Part shown: positions 1 to 6,110 of the stretch, piece after piece
Position numbering within the stretch: the first letter of the stretch is position 1
Layout: every line of letters starts with the position of its first letter
NCBI GenBank assembly: GCA_937895985.1
Contig: CALBKL010000068.1
Coordinates: forward strand, 1 to 7,470
DNA length: 7,470 bases
Reading direction: 5' to 3'
Source: an uncultured Solobacterium sp.
GTDB lineage: Bacteria > Bacillota_I > Bacilli_A > Erysipelotrichales > Erysipelotrichaceae
The notes under the pieces: model-generated
What the model was told of the DNA's origin: nothing
Database searches by the model: none
The model's input: only the letters and a program-made list of their open reading frames with translations
Translations under genes and position numbers: made by a program

Positions 1-15
1 GTGATAGGTAATCCT

Positions 16-492
16 ATGAACGAAAAAATTAGAAAAAATATATTAGAAACGGAATATAACAAACCTTCAAAAGAAGAGTTGAAAGAGAAGTTAACTGCGT
101 TACAGTATGAAGTAACACAGAATGCAAAGACAGAACATCCTTATCAAAATGAATATGATGATTTATTTCAGAAGGGTATCTATGTGGATATTGTTTCAGG
201 AGAACCATTATTTTTGTCCACGGATAAGTTTCAGTCTGGTTGTGGATGGCCGGCATTCTCTAAGCCAATTCTTCCAGATGTGATTATTGAGAAGGTTGAT
301 TTACAGTTTGGTATGGTCCGTACGGAAGTGCGTAGTCGTTATGCGGATAGTCATTTAGGTCATGTCTTTGATGATGGACCGCGTGATAAGGGTGGCTTAC
401 GTTACTGTATCAACAGTTCTTCCTTGCGCTTTATTCCAATTGAGAAGATGGAAGCGGAAGGATACGGCAGTTATATAGAACTGATTAAATAG
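16..492 (+). CDS. msrB: Peptide-methionine (R)-S-oxide reductase MsrB
   Basis: The product reduces methionine-R-sulfoxide in proteins back to methionine, a cytoplasmic oxidative-damage repair step recycled by thioredoxin. Counted from the ATG at 16 (158 aa), the MsrB fold covers about residues 30-150. The catalytic Cys131 lies in RYCIN, and Cys76 in SGCGWPAF is at the usual resolving position. The [17 protein letters not shown] core is typical of the family. The two CxxC pairs that bind zinc in E. coli-type MsrB are absent, so this is the zinc-free Bacillus/Neisseria-type form. The frame is open to the window edge (GTG at 1), so the N-terminus is uncertain. The residues before YNKPSKEEL do not look like the end of MsrA, so a stand-alone MsrB with an extension of about 13 residues is more likely than an MsrA-MsrB fusion. 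A weak TAGGT at 5-9 could be the ribosome binding site. It is probably the last gene of its unit. Confidence 0.93.
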   Translation: MNEKIRKNILETEYNKPSKEELKEKLTALQYEVTQNAKTEHPYQNEYDDLFQKGIYVDIVSGEPLFLSTDKFQSGCGWPAFSKPILPDVIIEKVDLQFGMVRTEVRSRYADSHLGHVFDDGPRDKGGLRYCINSSSLRFIPIEKMEAEGYGSYIELIK

Positions 493-510
493 TTTATACA
501 TGCATACATG

Positions 511-553
511 AAAAAAGAGCTATTACACAAAACAGTGTCATAGTTCTTTTTGT
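511..553. terminator. Bidirectional intrinsic terminator between msrB and the aldolase gene
   Basis: The arms 512-528 and 535-551 pair along 17 positions, with one G-T pair and one mismatch, around the six-base loop AAAACA. The + strand ends in a T-run (547-551), and the A-run at 511-516 gives a U-run in the - transcript. The hairpin sits between two convergent genes and can end both. Confidence 0.88.
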
Positions 554-571
554 TTCTGACAGAATGAATGA

Positions 572-1462
572 CTATGCGATAGAAGCTGCGTAGATTTTGG
601 CGATGGCTGCTTTTACAGTTGCATCAAATTCTTCGTCTGTCTGTTGATAGCGTAGATCTTGTGCAAAAGCACGTGAGAAGGACGCAATCATGCCGTGGTT
701 GAGTGATAGTAGGTGACAAGCTTCATCTTGTGAGTATCCACCTGATAGAGCAACAACACGTACTACATGTGGATCTTTCATTAAATCCTCATATAAGTTA
801 TTCACAGTTGGAATTGTTAACTTAAACATCACTTTTACATCTGAATCTAGTTTTGCTAGATGTTCCTTGATGACTTCTAACATAAAGGCTTCAGATTCTG
901 CCTTATGTGGGTTATGAATATCGACTTCTGGTTCAATGATTGCGACTGCACCAGCATGCCATACTTGTAGAGCAATATCAAACTGTTGTGCGATGACATC
1001 GCGAATACCTTGTTCATCGTAGTCGTAGATAACAGAACGCTCTTTCGTTCCAAAGATATGACGATCTTCAACGGCGTGTTTGAGTGTTTCTGCAAGATTT
1101 GGGATTGACTTCATCAGTTTGACGTGGTTCTTTTCTTCAGCCAAGCCTTTATCGATCTTTAAGATTGGAACGATTCCTTTCTCTTGCCATAAATAGTCAG
1201 CAGTATATTTGCCATCAATCATACGGTCCATTGTATTTTCAAATAGAATTGCGGCTAAGATACCGTCTTTGTTGAAGGATGGTGTTTTGATAATACGTGT
1301 ACGCATTTGATGTACACAGTCGAACATCTCCTCGTCATTTGCATAAGCTGTTTGGTCTAATCCATATGCGAGTAAAGCTTTTGGTGTTGATCCACCAGAT
1401 TGGTCCAAGGCAGCAATAAATCCTAAATCTGAATGCATTCGTTCTAGTTGTTGTTGATTCAT
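572..1462 (-). CDS. fda: Fructose-bisphosphate aldolase class I
   Basis: This cytoplasmic, metal-independent aldolase cleaves fructose-1,6-bisphosphate to dihydroxyacetone phosphate and glyceraldehyde-3-phosphate through a lysine Schiff base (glycolysis/gluconeogenesis). The 296 aa match the length and sequence pattern of Staphylococcus aureus Fda as I know it. Visible family motifs are FIAALDQSGGSTPKAL near the N-terminus (Asp20), KYTADYLWQEKGIVPILKIDKG (Lys102, residues 85-106), the acidic IIEPEV (Glu177, Glu179) and VMFKLTIPT with the probable Schiff-base Lys214. LSGGYS at 239-244 is a likely phosphate-binding turn, and SFSRA at 261-265 follows it. The start is supported by AGGAGGT (1475 to 1469) six bases upstream of ATG. 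The gene is monocistronic, with its own promoter and a terminator at 511-553. Whether a class II aldolase also exists in this genome cannot be seen here. Confidence 0.96.
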   Translation of the reverse strand: MNQQQLERMHSDLGFIAALDQSGGSTPKALLAYGLDQTAYANDEEMFDCVHQMRTRIIKTPSFNKDGILAAILFENTMDRMIDGKYTADYLWQEKGIVPILKIDKGLAEEKNHVKLMKSIPNLAETLKHAVEDRHIFGTKERSVIYDYDEQGIRDVIAQQFDIALQVWHAGAVAIIEPEVDIHNPHKAESEAFMLEVIKEHLAKLDSDVKVMFKLTIPTVNNLYEDLMKDPHVVRVVALSGGYSQDEACHLLSLNHGMIASFSRAFAQDLRYQQTDEEFDATVKAAIAKIYAASIA

Positions 1463-1476
1463 TATCTTACCTCCTG

Positions 1477-1492
1477 GTTAGTATTAACTAAC
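1477..1492 (-). repeat. Inverted repeat in the aldolase leader, abutting the ribosome binding site
   Basis: GTTAGT-ATTA-ACTAAC is a perfect 6-bp inverted repeat with a four-base spacer. It falls about 3-18 bases into the predicted aldolase transcript and ends one base before AGGAGGT (1475 to 1469). It could be an operator for a dimeric regulator or a small 5' hairpin that protects the mRNA or tunes translation. Sequence alone does not distinguish these. Confidence 0.5.
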
Positions 1493-1501
1493 ACTACATA
1501 T

Positions 1502-1530
1502 ATTATAATCCTTTTCACAAAACAGTTCAA
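1502..1530 (-). promoter_or_regulatory. Vegetative promoter of the aldolase gene
   Basis: Read on the - strand, TTGAAC (1530 to 1525) and a perfect TATAAT (1507 to 1502) are separated by exactly 17 bases. The expected start of transcription is near 1495, giving a leader of about 33 bases before the ATG. This is the best sigma-A-type promoter in the window and fits a highly expressed glycolytic gene. Confidence 0.82.
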
Positions 1531-1560
1531 AATATGTGATGGCAGTGTGAATCGTGTGAA
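1514..1560. repeat. TTCACA/TGTGAA repeat cluster in the divergent control region
   Basis: GTGTGAA occurs twice, 9 bases apart (1545-1551 and 1554-1560), and TTCACA occurs once in the opposite orientation (1514-1519). The tandem pair lies about 15-35 bases upstream of the aldolase -35 box. The inverted copy lies in the spacer between -35 and -10. This spacing would suit a regulator, but no known operator consensus is matched convincingly. Confidence 0.35.
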
Positions 1561-1618
1561 ATTCAATAAAAATGATATTTTTTTAGTCAGAAAATAGTGT
1601 ATTTTTATAAAACTGCAC

Positions 1619-1624
1619 TATAAT
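1619..1624 (+). promoter_or_regulatory. Candidate -10 box of the MBOAT-ACP-SGNH unit
   Basis: A perfect TATAAT lies 40 bases upstream of the preferred MBOAT start and follows an AT-rich stretch (1565-1612). No good -35 is found at 16-18 bases (TAGTGT at 1595-1600 is the nearest), and there is no TGn extension, so the promoter may be weak or need an activator. Predicted transcription starts near 1631. Confidence 0.5.
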
Positions 1625-1663
1625 ATTGAATGTTATTTTGTAAGAATGGAAAGATATTTACTT

Positions 1664-3205
1664 ATGAATTTATCGTATAACGCTTTAGGTTATTTAGTTA
1701 TATTTCTGCCGATTACGATGTTGTTCTATCAGATAGTGAAACAGAAGTATCGGTGGATGGTACTACTGCTTGCGAATCTGGTTTTCTTCGGAGTATGGTC
1801 GGGTTGGTTGGTAGTATATTGTTTAGTAACAACCCTCATTACCTTTTTCATCGGTAAGAAATTAGGTGAAATGAAAAAGGCACCGGAAGGTGTAGATAAA
1901 AAGGTATTTAAGAAACAGAAGGGTCGTATTTTGACAGCTGGTATCTTGTTGAATCTTGCGGTACTCTTGGCTTTAAAGTATACAAACTTCTTTGCGACAG
2001 GTGTCTTTGCGGTATTACAGCAGTCATTTACACCGCTTAAGATTCTGGTTCCAATTGGTATTAGTTATTATACTTTGCAGCTTGTTTCATATCTTGCGGA
2101 TATCAATAGTGGAAAGATTGAACCGGTGCAGTGCTATGCAAAACTGTTATTGTTTGCGACGTTCTTTCCAACCCTTGTGGAAGGTCCGATTGCACGATTT
2201 AGTGAGATTGGTGAGAGGTTAACAGAAGGTAAGCCGATTAGCCAAGAGAATATGATTATTGGGTTTGAACGTATTCTTTGGGGTATGTTTAAGAAGGTTG
2301 CGATTGCGGACCATATGGCTCCGGTAGTAAATGCAATCTTCTCTAGGTATGAATCCATGGGTGGACTTGTATTAGTTGGAGCAATCTTCTGTACGATTCA
2401 GTTATATATGGACTTTGCTGGATCGATTGATATTGCGATTGGTAGTGCAAGAATCTTCGGTATCGTATTACCAGAGAACTTTACGCAGCCATTCTTTGCC
2501 AAAGGTGCTTCGGATTTCTGGCATCGCTGGCATATAACATTAGGTACATTCTTTAGAGATTATATCTTCTACCCAGTATCACTTTCTAAACCTGTCATGA
2601 AGCTAACTAAGTGGTGTAAACAACATCTAGGTAAGACAGTCGCAAAGTATATTGGACCAGCGATTGCGTTATTCTGTGTGTGGATCTCTAATGGTTTGTG
2701 GCATGGTCCACAATGGAATTATATTCTGTATGGTATTTACTACTTCATCTTGATATTCGCAGAATTATTTATGGAGAAACCAACTGAGAACTTCTGTAAG
2801 AAGTTCCATATCAACCAAAACGGATTTGGCTATCGCATCTTCCGTTTTGTAAAGTTAATGATTATCGTATGTTTTGGTGAGATGGTATTTGCGGCTTCTT
2901 CTGGAGCACAGATTATCACGATGATTCAGTCCCTGTTTACACGCTTTGATTGGGCGGATGCCTGGTCAACCATTCCATATCTTGGCATGGATGCGTGGGA
3001 TTACATCACCGTTGGAGTTGCGTTTGTGATTGTGGTGATTGTGGATGTCTTAAAAGAAATTGGTTATCCAATTCGTAAAGTATTTGAAACAAAACCACTC
3101 GTTATACGATGGAGTATTTTGTATCTTGTGATATTCTATATTATATTCTTCGGTGCGTATGGACCGGGATATGATATTATCAAAATGATGTACGCTGGAT
3201 TCTAG
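1664..3205 (+). CDS. MBOAT-family membrane-bound O-acyltransferase (AlgI/DltB-like) with a DltX-like C-terminal tail
   Basis: This multi-pass membrane protein probably passes an acyl group from a cytoplasmic thioester carrier across the membrane for O-acylation of an envelope polymer. It is hydrophobic throughout, with roughly ten membrane segments. With Met1 at 1664 (513 aa), MBOAT signatures are LVEGPIARF (171-179), QLYMDFAGSIDIAIG (246-260), FWHRWHITLGTFFRDYIFYP (285-304, His287/His290) and NGLWHGPQWNYI (343-354) with the presumed catalytic His347. DltB has about 400 residues, so the length is closer to AlgI-type members. The last six residues, MMYAGF (Tyr510, Phe513), resemble the FIYNEF-type end of DltX. 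The ATG at 1664 is preferred over the one at 1646: family members reach the first FLP motif about 12-16 residues in, and GGAAAG (1648-1653) is a weak ribosome site for 1664, whereas 1646 has none. The carrier-protein gene starts 19 bases after the stop. Confidence 0.93.
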   Translation: MNLSYNALGYLVIFLPITMLFYQIVKQKYRWMVLLLANLVFFGVWSGWLVVYCLVTTLITFFIGKKLGEMKKAPEGVDKKVFKKQKGRILTAGILLNLAVLLALKYTNFFATGVFAVLQQSFTPLKILVPIGISYYTLQLVSYLADINSGKIEPVQCYAKLLLFATFFPTLVEGPIARFSEIGERLTEGKPISQENMIIGFERILWGMFKKVAIADHMAPVVNAIFSRYESMGGLVLVGAIFCTIQLYMDFAGSIDIAIGSARIFGIVLPENFTQPFFAKGASDFWHRWHITLGTFFRDYIFYPVSLSKPVMKLTKWCKQHLGKTVAKYIGPAIALFCVWISNGLWHGPQWNYILYGIYYFILIFAELFMEKPTENFCKKFHINQNGFGYRIFRFVKLMIIVCFGEMVFAASSGAQIITMIQSLFTRFDWADAWSTIPYLGMDAWDYITVGVAFVIVVIVDVLKEIGYPIRKVFETKPLVIRWSILYLVIFYIIFFGAYGPGYDIIKMMYAGF

Positions 3206-3224
3206 CGTCAAAAGGAGAAAAAAC

Positions 3225-3452
3225 ATGGAAGAACTATTAGAGATTTTAAACGATATTAAAGATGATGCGGATTTTGAAAACTGCACAACATTGATTGACG
3301 ATGCTGTATTAGATTCATTTGATATTTTATCAATTATCAGTGCTTTGAATGATCATTATGACATTCAGATTCCAGCATCTGACATCGTACCAGCAAACTT
3401 TAACAGTGCCGCTGCGTTACTTGCGATGGTACAAAGACTACAAGCTGAATAA
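3225..3452 (+). CDS. Acyl carrier protein, DltC-like
   Basis: A small (75 aa) acidic four-helix carrier. The phosphopantetheine site is Ser31 in VLDSFDILSII, matching the GVLDSMGTVELI site of DltC, and the following DHYDIQIPASDI matches DltC's ENRFDIRVPVTEF. That makes it closer in pattern to the D-alanyl carrier DltC than to fatty-acid AcpP, whose site is usually GADSLDTVEL. It should be converted to the holo form by a phosphopantetheinyl transferase encoded elsewhere and carry a thioester-bound acyl or aminoacyl group to the cytoplasmic face of the upstream MBOAT. A clear AGGAG (3213-3217) lies seven bases before ATG. It sits between the MBOAT and SGNH genes with gaps of 19 and 31 bases, so co-transcription is very likely. 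The ligase that loads it is not in the window, so its cargo is unknown. Confidence 0.92.
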   Translation: MEELLEILNDIKDDADFENCTTLIDDAVLDSFDILSIISALNDHYDIQIPASDIVPANFNSAAALLAMVQRLQAE

Positions 3453-3483
3453 GTTTATATTAAGTTTTTAGTAAGGAGTATGT

Positions 3484-4440
3484 ATGAAGAAAGCATTAAA
3501 ACCAGTTGCCTTTCTATTGGTTTTGGTATGTTTACTGATCGGTACATCATATTTCGTAGCACCAAAGGGATATGAAAATGTATATGACATTCAGTTGGTA
3601 AATCGAAAAATTAATGCAGTAAGCCAAGAAAAAGAGAATACACTGGATGTTCTATTTACGGGTGACAGTGAGGCCAGTAATACATTCTCTCCTTTCCAGT
3701 ATTGGAAAGAACAGGGTATCGCTTCCTATAATCTAGGTGGTAGTGCACAACGTTTAAATGACTGCTATACCGTTCTAGAAGACGTATTGAAACATCAGAA
3801 ACCAAAACTATTGGTGTTAGAAGCAAACACTTTATTCCGCAAGAATGCGGTTTATAACCAGGATGATTCCGTGTTGATGTGGGCAGAACAGTTATTCCCT
3901 GTACTGCATCATCACAATATCTATAAGACAATCAATCTTAGTGTTAATTTACTTGGCGCAACCAAGGAAAATGCATATGCGGATCAATGTAAAGGCTACT
4001 ATGCGCGTGTGAGAATTCGTCCATATCGTGGCTCTGATCAGTATATGAAGACCAACAAGCGTGATACGACACTCTATCCGGAAACACTAGAATACTTTGA
4101 AAAGATTGCGAAGCTGTGTAAGGAAAATAACGTTGAACTTATTGTGGTAAGTGTCCCTTCTCCAAAGAACTGGAGTGACGCAAGACATGATACGATTCAG
4201 GAGTTATGCAATCAGTATGATGTTACGTATTATGATTTAAATAAATTAGATAACGTGCTCGCCCTCGATTGGACAACAGATACTTTGGACCGTGGAGATC
4301 ATTTGAATATGAATGGTTCAAAGAAGGTTAATGCTTATTTTGGTAAGATTTTAAAAGAGAAGTACCATATTCCTGACCATCGTGGAGAAGCGGATTACGC
4401 TATCTGGGATAAGCAGGAAGCTGAACTAAATCTATATTAA
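3484..4440 (+). CDS. Membrane-anchored SGNH/GDSL protein, DltD-like
   Basis: The 318-residue product has an uncleaved-looking N-terminal anchor (about residues 7-25) and no lipobox, so the rest should lie outside the membrane. SGNH blocks are visible in order: LFTGDSEAS (57-65) with nucleophile Ser62, the glycine block YNLGGSAQ (82-89), LEANTLF (112-118) with Asn115, and DRGDHLNMNGSKK (269-281) with catalytic His273. The Asp partner could be Asp269 or Asp272, since the usual D-x-x-H spacing is not exact here. It is shorter than DltD (about 400 aa) and resembles the SGNH proteins often encoded beside MBOATs in Firmicutes. The likely role is to accept the acyl group delivered by the MBOAT and transfer it to an extracellular polymer; hydrolysis (deacylation) is the alternative. 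TAAGGAG (3472-3478) lies five bases before the ATG. The stop codon is inside the following hairpin. Confidence 0.9.
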   Translation: MKKALKPVAFLLVLVCLLIGTSYFVAPKGYENVYDIQLVNRKINAVSQEKENTLDVLFTGDSEASNTFSPFQYWKEQGIASYNLGGSAQRLNDCYTVLEDVLKHQKPKLLVLEANTLFRKNAVYNQDDSVLMWAEQLFPVLHHHNIYKTINLSVNLLGATKENAYADQCKGYYARVRIRPYRGSDQYMKTNKRDTTLYPETLEYFEKIAKLCKENNVELIVVSVPSPKNWSDARHDTIQELCNQYDVTYYDLNKLDNVLALDWTTDTLDRGDHLNMNGSKKVNAYFGKILKEKYHIPDHRGEADYAIWDKQEAELNLY

Positions 4441-4470
4441 GAGGTTCTCACAAAGTGAGAACCTCTTAAT
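4436..4470 (+). terminator. Strong hairpin at the end of the MBOAT-ACP-SGNH unit
   Basis: A perfect 16-bp stem (4436-4451 with 4455-4470) closes on a three-base AAA loop, and the SGNH stop codon TAA (4438-4440) lies within the 5' arm. The downstream side is only TTAATTAT rather than a clean U-run. It may stop transcription less cleanly than a textbook terminator, or mainly protect the mRNA 3' end. Confidence 0.7.
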
Positions 4471-4474
4471 TATG

Positions 4475-4507
4475 GGAAATAAAAAATGCCACTACGTAGT
4501 GGCATTT
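4475..4507 (-). terminator. Intrinsic terminator of the L,D-transpeptidase gene
   Basis: A perfect palindrome AAATGCCACTAC/GTAGTGGCATTT (4484-4507) folds as a 10-bp stem with an ACGT loop. On the - strand it is followed by a U-rich tract (complement of 4478-4486). It starts four bases after the stop codon of the - strand gene and stands next to, but separate from, the + strand hairpin. Confidence 0.85.
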
Positions 4508-4510
4508 ATA

Positions 4511-5974
4511 CTATCCGTGATAAGAATATGCGTTTGAGTTAGCGTTTGCGGTACCTGTTAGATTTACTGGATAACGATAGTACGCTACAACCGCAATATC
4601 ATTTGGAACGTTTGCATTCATATATGCGGCGGAGTCGTTTGGTAAGTTGATACAGCCATGTGATCCTGCATATGTATAACGGTTACCACCGAACCATGGT
4701 TGCCATGGAGCGTCGTGGAAGCCAATGTTGTATGCGAATACGATGAAGTAATTGACTGGGGAATCATATTCTGAGCCATCGTAATCTGTACCTTTTAAAC
4801 TTGTGTTTGTGACACGGTATTTAATACGGAAGACTCCATCTGGAGAACCGCTACCCATATTGATATTTCCCGATACGATATCGGATGTAAATACACGTTC
4901 GCCATGTAGCACGTAGTACATTACTTGGTTTGTGTAATCAAGTTCTACGTAAGTATCACCAATATCATTCTCTAAAGTGCCTTGTGCTGTTTGTGACCAC
5001 ATTGGTTGTCTTTCAACCATCTTTCCAGATTCAAGATCAGACTTTAATTGTGTAAATTCAGAATCTTTATCTAGGATGTAGCCGTAGTCACCACCACCGA
5101 TTTGAATATCATCGCCAGCTTGTGTTCTAAATGTACGAACTTTACCGTAGGTATTAAAGTTTGAGGCTAGCTCTTCTACGTAAGCCTGTAACTTTGTGTC
5201 ATCAACAGTTACATCGTATGTATCAGAGATACTTAATACTTTTAGTACAGATGCTTTGTCCATGACTTTTTTGGAGGAACCGATCGTATAGGAAACGGTA
5301 CTCTTTAAGTAACTTTCAATCTTCTTTACTGCGTTTGTAATCTGTTCAGAGTTTGATGTGATTTCTGGGGCAGTGAAGTTTGCGGTATTTAGTGTTAATT
5401 GATAATTCTGATGATTGATCGCATCATCAATTTCTTTTTGTACAGCTGCTGTATCAGCGCCATACTTAGCTTCGACAACCTTGTAGTTATCATCGTTAAT
5501 CGTAATTGTTGCGTTAACTGGATCTTTTGTGAGTGATAATAAGTCTTCTAGTTGTTTGTGAAGCTTGGAGTCACTGTATTCTACTTTGATTTCTTTATGT
5601 TCTGGTTGTATCAAAGAGAGTGGCCAAGTGAATACATTTTGTGATTTAATTTCTTCTTCAACTGTAGCCTTCGCATTACTTGCAAGACTCATTGAGATAT
5701 CTTTACCCTTTACTTCGTAAACCTTATCTCCAGGGGCTGTAATTTTAATTTTATACGTGTTTGTGGCATTGCTAAGTGTATTAACACTTGTATCTACATC
5801 CATGAAACTGACATCTGTATTACCAACTGTTGTACGGTAGAAGAAGTGTTGTTGGAAATAGATAACACCTGCTATATAAACACCGATAGCGATGATACTC
5901 ACAACTGCTAGGAGTATGAGTAAGACCTTACCGATGCCACCTTTCTTTTTTTCTTGTTTTGATCTGGCAGACAT
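4511..5974 (-). CDS. Membrane-anchored L,D-transpeptidase (YkuD) with peptidoglycan-binding-4-like domains
   Basis: This extracytoplasmic enzyme probably forms 3-3 cross-links in peptidoglycan or attaches molecules to tetrapeptide stems, independently of classical penicillin-binding proteins. The 487 residues comprise a Lys-rich cytoplasmic start (1-16), one membrane anchor (17-40), a long region of PG_binding_4 type (about 45-330; the TTVGNTDVSFMDVDTSVNTL segment at 48-67 is typical) and a C-terminal YkuD domain (about 340-468). The catalytic motif is complete: His420 in NIGFHDAPW, then SHGCIN with Ser438, His439 and nucleophile Cys441. A short Asn/Ala/Tyr-rich tail follows. Architecture, length and position of the active Cys are close to Enterococcus faecium Ldtfm (466 aa, Cys442, from memory). 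GAGGTGA (5985 to 5979) lies four bases before ATG. The gene is monocistronic with its own terminator. Confidence 0.94.
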   Translation of the reverse strand: MSARSKQEKKKGGIGKVLLILLAVVSIIAIGVYIAGVIYFQQHFFYRTTVGNTDVSFMDVDTSVNTLSNATNTYKIKITAPGDKVYEVKGKDISMSLASNAKATVEEEIKSQNVFTWPLSLIQPEHKEIKVEYSDSKLHKQLEDLLSLTKDPVNATITINDDNYKVVEAKYGADTAAVQKEIDDAINHQNYQLTLNTANFTAPEITSNSEQITNAVKKIESYLKSTVSYTIGSSKKVMDKASVLKVLSISDTYDVTVDDTKLQAYVEELASNFNTYGKVRTFRTQAGDDIQIGGGDYGYILDKDSEFTQLKSDLESGKMVERQPMWSQTAQGTLENDIGDTYVELDYTNQVMYYVLHGERVFTSDIVSGNINMGSGSPDGVFRIKYRVTNTSLKGTDYDGSEYDSPVNYFIVFAYNIGFHDAPWQPWFGGNRYTYAGSHGCINLPNDSAAYMNANVPNDIAVVAYYRYPVNLTGTANANSNAYSYHG

Positions 5975-6017
5975 ATATTCACCTCGTCATCTCAATATGC
6001 TTTAGATATACAGAACA

Positions 6018-6026
6018 AGTATAGCA
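6018..6026 (-). promoter_or_regulatory. Candidate extended -10 promoter of the L,D-transpeptidase gene
   Basis: On the - strand, TGC-TATACT (6026 to 6018) is an extended -10 element (TGnTATAAT, one mismatch). No convincing -35 lies 16-18 bases further upstream, which is usual for extended -10 promoters. Transcription would start near 6011, giving a leader of about 37 bases. Confidence 0.5.
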
Positions 6027-6057
6027 TAGATGTATGAAAATATCTCTTCTAATAACT

Positions 6058-6086
6058 ATGAAACAAGGGCATAAAACTGATAAAAT
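6058..6086 (+). promoter_or_regulatory. Candidate promoter of the unknown membrane-protein gene
   Basis: ATGAAA (6058-6063, four of six consensus bases) and TAAAAT (6081-6086, five of six) are separated by 17 bases. Transcription would start near 6093, just ahead of GGAGG (6102-6106). The promoter is back to back with that of the L,D-transpeptidase gene. Confidence 0.5.
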
Positions 6087-6110
6087 AGAGAAGATGATTA
6101 TGGAGGAATG

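Noticed and set aside
877..1095. Open frame on the - strand inside the aldolase gene.
   Set aside because: It overlaps a strongly supported gene on the same strand in another frame and has no ribosome site or recognisable product.
1545..1560. A catabolite-responsive (cre) operator upstream of the aldolase gene.
   Set aside because: TGTGAATCGTGTGAA contains a central CG-like element but does not align to the cre consensus without several mismatches; it is better described as a tandem GTGTGAA repeat.
3050..3286. Open frame on the - strand across the MBOAT/ACP junction.
   Set aside because: It covers the ribosome site of the carrier gene on the opposite strand and gives a low-complexity translation with no family signal.
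3656..3931. Open frame of 91 codons antisense to the SGNH gene.
   Set aside because: Its translation looks like an arbitrary frame, and it lies fully within a gene with clear catalytic motifs on the other strand.
1664..4440. A canonical dlt operon (dltB, dltC, dltD).
   Set aside because: No dltA or separate dltX is adjacent, the MBOAT is about 100 residues longer than DltB, the SGNH protein is about 80 residues shorter than DltD, and its nucleophile motif is GDSEAS rather than the DltD-type GSSE. I therefore left the gene symbols empty.
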